Positions 33,684 through 42,827 of a stretch of DNA of 64,000 nucleotides are shown one piece after another; positions within the stretch are counted from its first letter, which is position 1, and each line of letters starts with the position of its first letter. The position numbers and the translations under genes were made by a program. The notes under the pieces were generated by a model that did not search any database, was not told the DNA's origin, and saw only the letters and a program-made list of their open reading frames with translations. Origin of the DNA: RUG714 sp964623515 (GTDB taxonomy: Bacteria > Bacillota > Clostridia > Oscillospirales > Acutalibacteraceae); NCBI GenBank assembly GCA_964623515.1, contig CAZURV010000007.1:1-64000 (forward strand), given 5' to 3'.

Positions 33684-34409
33684 ATGTCGGGACATTCAAA
33701 ATGGCATAATATACAGGCGAAGAAAAGCAAAACGGACGCTGCGCGTTCAAAGGTATTCACAAAACTCGGTCGTGAACTTACACAGGCGGTTAAAGACGGT
33801 GGCCCGAATCCTGAATCCAACTCAAAACTGAAAGATGTTATTGCAAAGTGCAAGGCAAGCAACGTCCCGAATGATAATATTACCAGAATAATCAATAAAG
33901 CGAATTCGGATACTTCAAGCTATGAAGAAGTGATGTATGAGGGCTACGGACCGTCGGGCATAGCCGTTATCGTTGAAACGCTTACGGATAACCGCAACAG
34001 AACTGCCGGAAATATCAGGCATGCATTTGATAAATTCGGCGGGAATATGGGAACCAGCGGCTGTGTTTCGTTTATGTTTGACCGTCAGGGCGTGATTGTT
34101 ATAGAAGATGAAGACGAAGAACTGGATGAGGAAACAGTAATGGAAGATGCGCTGGAAGCGGGCGCTTCTGATTTTCTCAGCGAAGAAGCCGGTATATTTG
34201 AAATCCGTACAGAGCCTAATGCATTGGGTATCGTGAGAGACGCTCTTGAAACTAAAAAATATACTTTTGCGGTTGCCGAGGTGCAGTATGTTCCGCAGAC
34301 CTACACTGCTGTTTCAAGCGAAGACGATCAGGAAAAAATGCAGAAAATGCTGGATATGCTTGAAGAGGATGACGATGTTCAGAACGTTTGGCATAATTGG
34401 GAGGAATAA
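33684..34409 (+). CDS. yebC: YebC/PmpR-family protein
   Basis: The 241-residue protein begins MSGHSKWHNIQAKKSKTDA and has the three-domain YebC pattern with YEGYGPSGIAVIVETLTDNR, RNRTAGNIRHAF and GGNMGTSGCVSFMFDR. Members act as transcription regulators or, as shown recently for related proteins, assist translation of difficult peptides. AGGAGG precedes the ATG. It is followed by a dispersed repeat and a terminator. Confidence 0.93.
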   Translation: MSGHSKWHNIQAKKSKTDAARSKVFTKLGRELTQAVKDGGPNPESNSKLKDVIAKCKASNVPNDNITRIINKANSDTSSYEEVMYEGYGPSGIAVIVETLTDNRNRTAGNIRHAFDKFGGNMGTSGCVSFMFDRQGVIVIEDEDEELDEETVMEDALEAGASDFLSEEAGIFEIRTEPNALGIVRDALETKKYTFAVAEVQYVPQTYTAVSSEDDQEKMQKMLDMLEEDDDVQNVWHNWEE

Positions 34410-34424
34410 ACAGCTTTTGCCTTA

Positions 34425-34575
34425 ATATATCCTATTCGTCGACATCCCCGGTCTCTTAGGAGACGGGCTTCATTTTCGAAATCAGCGGAGGATGTTATCC
34501 TTTCTGCCTTCTCAGACAGCGAATGCTACTTCTGCCGCATGGAATAACGGGGAGGGAGTCCTTATTGAATCGCGC
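34425..34575 (+). repeat. dispersed palindromic repeat, subtype 2
   Basis: CCTATTCGTCGACATCCCC, GTCTCTTAGGAGACGGGC (a head stem changed from GCCTC to GTCTC with its partner arm altered to match), TTTTCGAAATCAGCGGAGG, CAGCGAATGCTACTTCTGCC and GCATGGAATAACGGGG. Here the subtype 1-like head is joined to the subtype 2 body. Confidence 0.8.
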
Positions 34576-34619
34576 TGACAGTTAATTGGCATGCGCCGCA
34601 CAGCGGCATAATTTAAATC

Positions 34620-34658
34620 AACAGGAAGTAAAGCTATTGTCTTTACTTCCTGTTTTTG
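34620..34658. terminator. shared terminator between yebC and the Rieske oxidoreductase
   Basis: ACAGGAAGTAAAG and CTTTACTTCCTGT form a perfect 13 bp stem with a seven-base loop, followed on the plus strand by TTTTTG. The minus-strand stop at 34643 lies inside it, so it serves the convergent genes. Confidence 0.85.
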
Positions 34659-36103
34659 ATAATTTCCGTTTTAAGATTTCTCTGCGCGGGATTGTCCATG
34701 CGTTGCCCGGTATAGGAAAAACGTGAGCCATGGCACGGGCAGTCCCAGCTTTTTTCATCGGGATTCCATTCAAGCTGACAGCCGAGATGCGGGCAACGTA
34801 TATCCACTGCGTATATTGTTCCGTTTTCATCTTTATAAACACCTGCTTTTTTCCCTTTGTATCTTATAACACCGCCTCCGGTTTTATCTATTGCATTCAG
34901 ATAAAATTTCGGGATTGAAAACAGTTCCTTGGCGATTCCCTTAACAGCGTAAGCTTCTTCTTCCAGCAAACGGACGCAGGATGATATTTTGAATCTCTGC
35001 GGGGAAAAAACCTCTGCGTAAGGATTTTCTTTCCCGCATATCCTATCCGATATAATTTGCGCCGCCACCATGGAGGAGGACATTCCCCATTTTCCGAAAC
35101 CCGTTGCAACATATTTGTTATCTGTAGAAGCTGCAAATTTACCTATATACGGCACACCGTCTGCGGGCATACAGTCCTGTGCGGACCATTGTGCGGCAAC
35201 GGTGCTTTCGGGAAACATTGCTTTTGATTTGGCGCGTATTAGATCGTATTTTCCGCCGTAAAGATTTTCACCCGTTCTGTGCGATGCTCCGCCTATAATT
35301 AAATAATTCTTATATCCGCGGAATGAAAAACCGTGTTTATCTGCGCTGAAATAAAGATTTTCAAGTTTCGGTGCATCTTTCAGCGCCAAAAAGCAACTCC
35401 TTGACTGGTGCATTCTTGCAAAATAAAATCCCGGAGCGTTGACAAAGGGATAATGCGTGGCGAAAACAATGTTGTCTGCATAGATAATAGCTTTATCTGT
35501 TTTTACTATATTCCCTTTAACCGATAATGCGGGGGTGTTTTCAAATATCTTGATTTTTTCCGCCGCGCCGTAAAGAAATTTCAAAGGGTTAAAGCACGCC
35601 TGATTCCTGAACAGCAGTGCGTTTTTTATTTTTATCGGAAGCTCTGTTTCTTTTGTGAGGCAGGCGTCTATTCCGGCTTTTCGGGCGGCTTTGTATTCTG
35701 CATCAATTTGGTTTTTTTCTTCCGTAGAATACAGATATGCCTCTGTTCTTGCAAAATCACAGTCGATGGAATATTTGTTTATGATTCTTTCGTATTCGTC
35801 TATCGCCGCTGTATTTGCGGCGGCATACTGACGTGCGGATTCTTCGCCGAAATGTTTCGTAAGATATGCGTATTTCAGTCCGTGCTGAGCCGTAATTTTC
35901 GCCGTTGTATTTTGGCTCTGCCCGCTGCCGGTTCTGCCGGCTTCAATTACAATGCTTTTCATACCTTTTTCTTTAAGCTGCAATGCCGTGAGTACGCCTG
36001 CCGTTCCGCCGCCGATAATGCATACATCGGTTTTTATGTTTTTTTCAAGTGCAGGTCGCCGGTTTGCTTTTTCATGCAGAGTCCATATGGATTCGTTTTT
36101 CAT
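34643..36103 (-). CDS. FAD oxidoreductase with C-terminal Rieske domain
   Basis: The 486-residue protein combines a DAO-type flavin domain (DVCIIGGGTAGVLTALQL at about 26-43; GFGKWGMSSSMVAAQI near residue 365) with a C-terminal Rieske 2Fe-2S domain from about 405 whose ligands lie in CPHLGCQLEW and CPCHGSRF. Such fusions are found in Firmicutes and are thought to pass electrons between a flavin substrate site and the iron-sulfur centre; the substrate is unknown. The ATG at 36103 is preceded by GGTGA at normal distance, so the longer frame to 36115 was not used. Confidence 0.9.
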   Translation of the reverse strand: MKNESIWTLHEKANRRPALEKNIKTDVCIIGGGTAGVLTALQLKEKGMKSIVIEAGRTGSGQSQNTTAKITAQHGLKYAYLTKHFGEESARQYAAANTAAIDEYERIINKYSIDCDFARTEAYLYSTEEKNQIDAEYKAARKAGIDACLTKETELPIKIKNALLFRNQACFNPLKFLYGAAEKIKIFENTPALSVKGNIVKTDKAIIYADNIVFATHYPFVNAPGFYFARMHQSRSCFLALKDAPKLENLYFSADKHGFSFRGYKNYLIIGGASHRTGENLYGGKYDLIRAKSKAMFPESTVAAQWSAQDCMPADGVPYIGKFAASTDNKYVATGFGKWGMSSSMVAAQIISDRICGKENPYAEVFSPQRFKISSCVRLLEEEAYAVKGIAKELFSIPKFYLNAIDKTGGGVIRYKGKKAGVYKDENGTIYAVDIRCPHLGCQLEWNPDEKSWDCPCHGSRFSYTGQRMDNPAQRNLKTEIIKNRK

Positions 36104-36179
36104 TATTATCACCATTATTATTTATTTGCTTTAATGTAATAAAAATGCAAAAGTAAATGATACTATTTTTGGTGATGAT

Positions 36180-37121
36180 ATGAAATTCTACGAAGTCCGC
36201 GGTGAAGAGCGCAAGGAAATTGCATTTGATTTATTAAATAAAAAGAAACTTGCGGTAGGGATTATGAAATCCGATGAGTTCCTTAGAATTTATGAAAAAT
36301 TGGGAATCAGAGAAATCAGCGTGCAGAACTGTATGTCAGGTGAGGAAAACAGAAATATGGTTTTCAATGCGGGAGAATATGTTTACGGAATAGTAAACGC
36401 TGTAAAATGTGAAAATATTTTTTCGCTTAAATATAAGGTTATGTTTTTCATTGTCCGTAATATGTTTTTAATTGTTACTGCCGGCGATGACGTTGAATCG
36501 GTATCCGATTTATTCAACGCCACGGCTTTCGGTAAAAGAAGGAACGGAGAGACAGATTTGGGGAAACTCAGTGCAGGTTTTTTTGAAAGCCTTCTGGATG
36601 GGCACAGGGAACATATAGAAAGTATCGCGGAACATTCTACCGCACTTGAAGAGTCGTTGATAAACGATAAGGTAAGCGCTGATTTTAACCGGCGTGTTTT
36701 TTCCATGAAAAAAGAACTTCTTGCTTTTGACAGCTATTATAATCAGCTTATAAATGCCGCCGAGGAACTGCGTGAAAATGAAAGCGGGCTTTTCGGTGAG
36801 GACGCTTCAAGATATTTTGAGATGTTTTCCAATAAGGCGGCGCGTTTGCATAATTTAGTGAATAATATTTCAAACAGATTGGTGCATTTAAGCGATGCAT
36901 ATCAGGCTTATCTTGATTATAGCATAAATAAAACAATGAAAGTCTTTACAGTGGTCACTTCTATTTTTCTGCCGCTTACGCTCATTACCGGCTGGTATGG
37001 CATGAATTTTATCAATATGCCGGAAACCAGACTGGAATGGGGATATTATGCGCTTGCCGCGGTATGCGCTGTGCTTGTGACAGTTTTCTTAATTCTGTTC
37101 AAAAGGAAAAAATATATTTAA
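36180..37121 (+). CDS. CorA-family divalent cation transporter
   Basis: The 313-residue protein has a cytoplasmic N-terminal domain rich in helices (stalk helix at about 130-255) and two C-terminal membrane helices. The first is followed by the CorA signature here written GWYGMNF. A charged KRKKYI tail ends the protein. It most likely imports magnesium or another divalent ion. The gene is single, divergent from the Rieske oxidoreductase across 76 bases. Confidence 0.9.
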   Translation: MKFYEVRGEERKEIAFDLLNKKKLAVGIMKSDEFLRIYEKLGIREISVQNCMSGEENRNMVFNAGEYVYGIVNAVKCENIFSLKYKVMFFIVRNMFLIVTAGDDVESVSDLFNATAFGKRRNGETDLGKLSAGFFESLLDGHREHIESIAEHSTALEESLINDKVSADFNRRVFSMKKELLAFDSYYNQLINAAEELRENESGLFGEDASRYFEMFSNKAARLHNLVNNISNRLVHLSDAYQAYLDYSINKTMKVFTVVTSIFLPLTLITGWYGMNFINMPETRLEWGYYALAAVCAVLVTVFLILFKRKKYI

Positions 37122-37484
37122 TTTTATTTACAAAATCTGTTACCCAAATCTCACAATATAGTAAAAAATATACGCCTTTAAAAAATGTATATATTTTGTA
37201 TAAAAATGCATTTTGTTTGCAAAAAAATACTTGATATTAAAGATTGTTAGTCACGATTTAAGAAACAATTTAATCTTTTAAGAATATGTAAAAACGGGTA
37301 TCGGATTTGTCAAAATTTTATTGCCAAAATTGGGCATTTGCACAAAATTTTGAATTTATGGGCTTATTTCAACCCAATTAAATTTTTTTGCATTGCAATC
37401 AAAAAATGATTATGTTAATATAATATTAAAATACTGGCGTGAATTGCGCCTGTATGTATCTTTTTGAGAAAGGTAAGAATCAAA
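37122..37484. other. AT-rich leader region ahead of the fibre-like locus
   Basis: This 363-base gap holds no gene. It is unusually AT-rich with runs of A and T. TATAAT occurs at 37419-37424 with no good -35 box 17 bases away (TTGCAA lies 20 bases before it), so any promoter here may need an activator or another sigma factor. A short GGCG/CGCC inverted repeat follows at about 37436-37450. Confidence 0.5.
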
Positions 37485-38360
37485 ATGAAATCAAATCAAT
37501 CCTCAAAAACAACGAATGAAAGCGTAGAGCAGGTCAAAAGCAGAGTCAGATATAAAACCTCTCTTATGGTTTTGGTTATTGCATTCCTCGTTTTGATAAC
37601 CGCAACACTTGCTTGGTTTACGCTTTCCGGCATGGCAGGCGTAAACACTTTGGATATGTCTGTTACAACGGGAACGGATTTAAGTATTTCCATCGATGGC
37701 AATACATGGTCAAAAACCCTGACCACGCAACAAATTAATGCATATATGAATACTGCAAACGGATATAAATCCACAATGGAAAAAATGAATCTCCAGCCTG
37801 TTTCAAACTGGAGCGACACTACTGCCGCGACTTTAAGATTTGAAGATAATACTGAGGTTTCGGTTGAATCGGCAAAGGAAAACGGAGTATATCTTTACAT
37901 TCCGGTTTGGCTCAAATCAACTTCAAACTGCAATGTCTTTTTGAGTGCGGCAAGGTTCAGCGACACTACGTCGGACACTTTGTTGCAGAACGGAACGGAA
38001 ATTACTGCGGATACAACCAAAAATAACGGAGATGCAGCTTTAAATCAGATATACAAGGCGGTAAGATTTTCGATTACTCCCAACAATTCAACGGCGGCGG
38101 CCATCGTATATGAGCAGGAGACAGATAGTCTGCAGGGCGGAGTCAATCCCTCCAATCTTGTAAATCATTCTTCTCTCGGAACGGTAAGCGGTTCCAATAA
38201 TCCGACTGCTGCCCGCGTTGCAGTTCTTACTGCGGATCAGGCTCAGCAGTTTTGGCTTAAAGTTTGGGTTGAGGGCAATTCTTCTGCGTGTACGGACAGC
38301 GTCAAGGGAGCTGCATTCAAAGTTGTTATCGCGTTTGACAGTGAGGAAATCGGAGAATAA
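37485..38360 (+). CDS. TasA/camelysin-like surface protein 1
   Basis: The 291-residue protein has a basic N-terminus, a membrane segment (about 22-40) ending in TATLAWFTLSG, the pattern of SipW-dependent signal peptides, and a beta-rich mature part starting VNTLDMSVTTGTDLSISIDG. Near the C-terminus is WLKVWVEGNSSACTD followed by KGAAFKVVIAF, a motif shared by most paralogues in this locus. In the TasA/CalY family such proteins polymerise into extracellular fibres after cleavage. The ATG at 37485 has AGAAAGG upstream; the longer TTG reading at 37464 is less likely. It is the first gene of the locus. Confidence 0.8.
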   Translation: MKSNQSSKTTNESVEQVKSRVRYKTSLMVLVIAFLVLITATLAWFTLSGMAGVNTLDMSVTTGTDLSISIDGNTWSKTLTTQQINAYMNTANGYKSTMEKMNLQPVSNWSDTTAATLRFEDNTEVSVESAKENGVYLYIPVWLKSTSNCNVFLSAARFSDTTSDTLLQNGTEITADTTKNNGDAALNQIYKAVRFSITPNNSTAAAIVYEQETDSLQGGVNPSNLVNHSSLGTVSGSNNPTAARVAVLTADQAQQFWLKVWVEGNSSACTDSVKGAAFKVVIAFDSEEIGE

Positions 38361-38403
38361 GCAAAAGTTCACCTTAATATAAATTTTTAACGGAGGTCAG
38401 CAG

Positions 38404-39213
38404 ATGGCTAAAGTAAAAAAGAATAAAAAAGAACAGCCGTTTACTCCTGAAGATTTAAATAGGATGAACGAAAAATCTGCAAAAGACAGATTGTACGGCA
38501 AATACGGAGCCGTAAGGAATGCCGAAGGTATCGAAAAAGATAAGCGCAAAGCGCGCACGGCGTTTTTGATTTTGATAATTATTATTTTGATTCTTTTAAT
38601 TCTTTGGTTGCTTTCTTTTCTCATGACAAAAAACGGAGATCTTGTTATCAGTGTAGACAGAGATTTGAGAACACAGGGTATCGTTATGAGCGAAACGAAA
38701 GATTTTTCCGAAACAGCCATCCAGCTTGACGCGGAAAATGTAAGCAAAGTAACAAACATAACCTATGACTGGTTGCCTAAGGATCTTGATGAGCACGATG
38801 GGTCTCACAACGGAAAAAACTATCTTGCATATACCTTTTATGTAAGGAATAACGGTAAAAATACACTTTCTTACAAAGGCACCATGAATATAACCGGAGT
38901 TGCCAGCGGCATGGATGAAGCGGTTCGTATACAGGTTTATAAAAACGGAAATCCTGTTACATATGCCAAAGGCAAGCTCGGAAACAGAAAAGCGGCGGAA
39001 TCCGGTACTGTTAAATTTGTGGACGACACAACGGTGATGACAACAGTAACCAAAGATTTTGCCCCGGGGCAGACTGATAAATATACATTTATCATTTGGC
39101 TCGAAGGAAACGATTCTGAATGTATTAACGATATATTGGGCGGATATATGCGCTCGCAGGTAATCTTCCAAGTTGCCGATGAGGGAGATTTATCCGGTAA
39201 AATATCCGTTTAA
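38404..39213 (+). CDS. membrane-anchored TasA-like protein 2
   Basis: The 269-residue protein differs from its neighbours: a 56-residue Lys-rich cytoplasmic segment, a long uninterrupted membrane helix (about 54-77, mostly Ile and Leu) and no AWF cleavage motif. The outer part has a TasA-like YTFYVRNNGKNTLSY strand and the shared end motif IIWLEGNDSECIND with GGYMRSQVIF. It would therefore stay in the membrane and could be the base on which cleaved subunits assemble; this is inference. GGAGG precedes the ATG, 43 bases after gene 1. Confidence 0.75.
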   Translation: MAKVKKNKKEQPFTPEDLNRMNEKSAKDRLYGKYGAVRNAEGIEKDKRKARTAFLILIIIILILLILWLLSFLMTKNGDLVISVDRDLRTQGIVMSETKDFSETAIQLDAENVSKVTNITYDWLPKDLDEHDGSHNGKNYLAYTFYVRNNGKNTLSYKGTMNITGVASGMDEAVRIQVYKNGNPVTYAKGKLGNRKAAESGTVKFVDDTTVMTTVTKDFAPGQTDKYTFIIWLEGNDSECINDILGGYMRSQVIFQVADEGDLSGKISV

Positions 39214-39298
39214 TTATTGTTGTTACATTAGGATATAAATTTTAATTTAAATCTTTTCGGGTATGTACGGAAAGAAATCCTTAAGGAGGATGAATTCT

Positions 39299-40135
39299 AT
39301 GAAAACAAAAAATATGCGTAAAAAGGCGTTATTGTCTTCACTCGCAATGCTTTTGGTAGCCGTTGTTGCACTTTCTGCAGCAACTTATGCATGGTTTACT
39401 AACAGCCAGAAGGCATCGATTTCGACAATCAACGTTACGGCAGCTCAGGCAAGCGGTCTTCAGATTTCCGCTACAGGTGCTACCGGCACATGGGGAACAA
39501 ACCTGGATCCTACAGGAACTGTTCCTACTACTTTCGTTCCCAGTTCATCTGTTGATACCAGCACGTTCTTCAGCGGCGGTATCGGCGAAGACGGTCTTCT
39601 GACCGCATCCGATGTTACAATCGCAGGCGACACAGAGTCTACGACAACCAGCGTTTACATGAAGAATGTATTCTATCTCAAGACCGACGCAGAAACTGCA
39701 ACGCTTAAGTTCGATGCGCTTTCTGTTCAAGTAGGCGAAAAGAACCTCAGCGAGTCTGTTCGTTTTGCTCTTGTTTATCAGGGCACTGCTGATGTTGCTG
39801 CCGTAACGGATAGCACAACATTCGATGGCACAGCTTCAACAACTATTTATGAGCCGAAAGCTACAAGCCACTCAACTTCAGGCGCTTCAGGAACCATATT
39901 GACAACGATGGCTCTGAATCAGGCGGTTACATCAGTAGATCCGGGTGCTGTTCCTGCTGAGTCAACAACTGCTCAGGTCACTGTTACGGATGCCGCTGCA
40001 GGCACTGAAATCGTTACTCTCCCGCAGGGTATCTCCAAGATGGTACTTTATATATGGCTTGAAGGTCAGGACGTTGACTGTATCAACGGTGCTGCGGGCG
40101 ACAATATTGATGTTGATATCAGTTTCACAATCTAA
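39299..40135 (+). CDS. TasA/camelysin-like surface protein 3, likely major subunit
   Basis: This 278-residue protein has the clearest SipW-type leader of the set: KTKNMRKKALLSSLAMLL, then a helix ending SAATYAWFTNSQKASIS. The mature chain is rich in Thr, Ser, Ala and Gly and ends with MVLYIWLEGQDVDCINGA and IDVDISFTI. AAGGAGG lies 9 bases before the ATG at 39299 (the ATG at 39290 is too close), and the composition is that of an abundant secreted protein. It is directly followed by a signal peptidase gene, as tasA is by sipW in Bacillus. Confidence 0.85.
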   Translation: MKTKNMRKKALLSSLAMLLVAVVALSAATYAWFTNSQKASISTINVTAAQASGLQISATGATGTWGTNLDPTGTVPTTFVPSSSVDTSTFFSGGIGEDGLLTASDVTIAGDTESTTTSVYMKNVFYLKTDAETATLKFDALSVQVGEKNLSESVRFALVYQGTADVAAVTDSTTFDGTASTTIYEPKATSHSTSGASGTILTTMALNQAVTSVDPGAVPAESTTAQVTVTDAAAGTEIVTLPQGISKMVLYIWLEGQDVDCINGAAGDNIDVDISFTI

Positions 40136-40229
40136 CGTAATTACTTACACATTCAAGAAACTGATAGCATCAGTTTAAATTCGGCAGTCGGTTTAACCGA
40201 CAAAAAGGAAGAAAAGGGACTCCGCTTAT
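40136..40229. other. gap with two perfect hairpins before the signal peptidase
   Basis: AAACTGAT-AGC-ATCAGTTT (40158-40176) and GTCGGTT-T-AACCGAC (40187-40201) lie between the likely major subunit and the signal peptidase gene. Neither has a T run. They could set RNA ends so that the subunit message outlasts the rest. Confidence 0.5.
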
Positions 40230-41027
40230 ATGAATGTTTTAAAGAAAATAGTTAATATAATGATAGATATTTTTATTATTATCGTTGTAATCCTGTCGGC
40301 AACCGTTGCGGTGCTGTCTTTAACAACTGATTTTAACGGAGTTTCCAACATAATGGGTTATATCCCGTTAGCCGTACAATCCGATTCAATGTCGCCGACC
40401 TTTGAGGAAGGCGACATGATAATCGGCTGTCAGAAAGACTCGGATTATGAATATAAAAAAGGTGATATAATTACATTTAAAATGTATTTGTATGACGATG
40501 ACGGCAATATTGTAAAAAATGATGACGGAACTGATAAAATTGTGTTCAACACGCACAGAATCATCAAGGTTGAGCCTCCGCACGATAATATAGTAGAAAC
40601 ATTATATTATACGAAAGGCGATAATCCAAAGTCTGTGCAGGATCACGATCCGGTTCTCAAATCTAATATTATTGCCTTATGGTCTACCGGTGAGGGTGAA
40701 AACACAAAACCTGTTGTTTGCGGACCCGTCAGCGGTATAGGCAGTGTTATGGATTATCTCAGAGATCCAACCGGATTTGCGCTTGTTGTAGTTCTTCCGA
40801 TGGCATGTTTCTTTATTTATGAGTTGTTCAGATTTATCAATAATCTGGTTGAATATAATAAGGAAAAATCTCGTGAGGCTGCTCTTGAAGCCGCGCGTAC
40901 GGTCATCGCCGATTCTACCAATGGCGGTTCTTCGAGCGAAGGGTTATCTGATGAAGATAAAGCGCGGATTATTGAAGAGTATCTCGCCAAGCAAAAGTCA
41001 TCAAAAAAAGATAAACAGCAAAAGTAA
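40230..41027 (+). CDS. sipW: SipW-type signal peptidase I, first copy
   Basis: ER-type (S26B) signal peptidases use Ser and His rather than Ser and Lys. The 265-residue protein has an N-terminal membrane helix (about 8-32), the nucleophile S53 in QSDSMSPTF, GDMIIG, GDIITF, and H109 in FNTHRIIKV where type I enzymes have Lys. A second membrane helix near 183-203 precedes a charged cytoplasmic tail rich in Lys. It presumably cleaves the AWF-type leaders of this locus. It ends 204 bases before the ATPase gene. Confidence 0.9.
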   Translation: MNVLKKIVNIMIDIFIIIVVILSATVAVLSLTTDFNGVSNIMGYIPLAVQSDSMSPTFEEGDMIIGCQKDSDYEYKKGDIITFKMYLYDDDGNIVKNDDGTDKIVFNTHRIIKVEPPHDNIVETLYYTKGDNPKSVQDHDPVLKSNIIALWSTGEGENTKPVVCGPVSGIGSVMDYLRDPTGFALVVVLPMACFFIYELFRFINNLVEYNKEKSREAALEAARTVIADSTNGGSSSEGLSDEDKARIIEEYLAKQKSSKKDKQQK

Positions 41028-41231
41028 TCTTTTTCATTATCGGAGGTCGGTATTCAGGCATCTGAATATCGGAATCGAAATGCATCAACAAATTCAACGA
41101 CAGAGTTTTCTGTAGCCGGTTTTCATGTCGGCAGTGATGCCGGCTGATTTGTTGCATTTTATAAAGCGTCAGCTTTATGAACCTATTTTAGTAGATTTTT
41201 TAAAATTTTTAACGAGGGAGAGTAAGAACCC
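41028..41231. other. structured intergenic region
   Basis: Three inverted repeats fill this gap: TATTCAG-GCAT-CTGAATA (41051-41068), a long imperfect pairing of AAATGCATCAACAAATTC with GATTTGTTGCATTT (about 41078-41160), and ATAAAGC-GTCA-GCTTTAT (41161-41177). No frame is coding. It may be a processing or attenuation site separating subunit and peptidase genes from the ATPase genes. Confidence 0.55.
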
Positions 41232-42770
41232 GTGGATACAGTATTTTCATTTTTAAGTAGTTTCCTGGATCTGTTTTTCGGCAGTATCTGGAACGGTATT
41301 AAATCACTAATTTACGGCTTTGGAAAAGCGTTTGATTTTCCGAGCTATAAGAGCCTTATTGACGAATACACGAGCGAATTGGGCGGTCTTTCATGGGTAA
41401 TTGCAGCCATTGTGATGATTCTTATCATTGCAGTGTTTGTGCTTATCATCTTTATTATTGTTAAATCTATTAAAAAGTCCATTAAATCACGTTCGGCACG
41501 AAAGAATGCCGATGATCTTGTGGGCGAGGTGCAATCACTTAATAAAGAAGTTATGCGCCTTAACCTTGAGAAAGACAAGATTTTATCCATGAAAGTTTCG
41601 CAGCTCGGTCTGAACAAAAACGAACTGGCAGAACTTACTGCGGAAGAAATGGGCAATCTCGGCGAAGACCAGCATGACGAAGATCAGACCGGTAGCAGGT
41701 TTTATAAGCTTACAAAGGTTGACGAAGCCTGGGCTGATAAAACCGATCCCGAATTTGACTGCACACTCACGCTTCCCGAAATCTGCGACAGATTCAGAAA
41801 TTTTGCATGTTCAAAAATGCATCTGTTCTATGACATCAAAATCATTCGTTTGTTCTTGGCGTCTTTTGCCTCAACCCGTCTGATTATCCTTCAGGGTATA
41901 TCCGGTACAGGTAAAACATCGCTTCCTTATGCATTCGGCAAGTTCATCTATAATGATGCCGTTATATGCTCGGTTCAGCCTTCGTGGCGTGATCGTTCGG
42001 AGCTTTTCGGATATTTCAACGAATTTACAAAGAGATATAACGAAACGGGCCTGCTTGAAAAGATGTATGAAGCCACCTATACAGACACACCGTATGTTGT
42101 TATTCTCGATGAAATGAACATCGCGCGCGTTGAGTATTATTTTGCAGAGATGCTCTCAATTCTTGAAATGCCTTCACGCGATGAGTGGATAGTAGACCTT
42201 GTTCCGAGTGTGTGGTCCTCAGATCCTAAGCATCTGGAAGAGGGTACGCTAAGGCTTCCGGATAATATGTGGTATATCGGAACAGCGAATAACGATGATT
42301 CAACATTTGCTATCACCGATAAGGTATATGACCGTGCTATGCCCATTGATATTAACACTAAGGGCGTTGCATTTGAAGCACCTGATACGGAACCGCTTCA
42401 CTTAAGTGCGCCGTACCTTGAAAGTTTGCTTGACGCTGCGAAAGAAGAGCATATTGTTTCGCAGGAAAATATGAAAAAAATTGAAATGCTTGATGATTAT
42501 GTTATTGAACATTTCCGTCTTGCGTTTGGTAACCGTATTGTAAAACAGCTCCGTGAGTTTGTTCCTGCATATATCGGTTGCGGCGGCACGGAGGTAGACG
42601 GTATTGATTATGTGCTTGCCAAGAAAGTTCTCCGTAAGTTTGAGCAGTTAAACCTTTCGTTTATCCGTGATGAGGTTGATGGTTTGTGTGATTATTTGGA
42701 TGAGCTTTGGGGCAAGGAAAATATGAACGAGTGCAAGGAATATCTGCGCAGACTTCAAAAACTTGTTTAA
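41232..42770 (+). CDS. membrane-tethered McrB-like AAA+ ATPase
   Basis: The 512-residue protein has an N-terminal segment outside or along the membrane (1-50), one membrane helix (about 53-80), a short coiled coil (about 93-125), and a cytoplasmic AAA+ domain from about 180. Walker A is GISGTGKT (222-229), Walker B VVILDE (289-294) with the McrB-like DEMNIARVEYYF, and sensor/arginine-finger region GTANNDDSTFAITDKVYDRA (350-369). The family includes the GTP- or ATP-driven McrB motor, but a membrane anchor is unusual. It starts with GTG; GAGGGAG lies upstream. It stands directly before the coiled-coil gene, inside the surface-protein locus. Confidence 0.85.
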   Translation: MDTVFSFLSSFLDLFFGSIWNGIKSLIYGFGKAFDFPSYKSLIDEYTSELGGLSWVIAAIVMILIIAVFVLIIFIIVKSIKKSIKSRSARKNADDLVGEVQSLNKEVMRLNLEKDKILSMKVSQLGLNKNELAELTAEEMGNLGEDQHDEDQTGSRFYKLTKVDEAWADKTDPEFDCTLTLPEICDRFRNFACSKMHLFYDIKIIRLFLASFASTRLIILQGISGTGKTSLPYAFGKFIYNDAVICSVQPSWRDRSELFGYFNEFTKRYNETGLLEKMYEATYTDTPYVVILDEMNIARVEYYFAEMLSILEMPSRDEWIVDLVPSVWSSDPKHLEEGTLRLPDNMWYIGTANNDDSTFAITDKVYDRAMPIDINTKGVAFEAPDTEPLHLSAPYLESLLDAAKEEHIVSQENMKKIEMLDDYVIEHFRLAFGNRIVKQLREFVPAYIGCGGTEVDGIDYVLAKKVLRKFEQLNLSFIRDEVDGLCDYLDELWGKENMNECKEYLRRLQKLV

Positions 42771-42827
42771 TTGCGCGAATGATTATTGTTTTATGATATT
42801 TTTGACAGTTAAGGAGGTGGGTTTATT

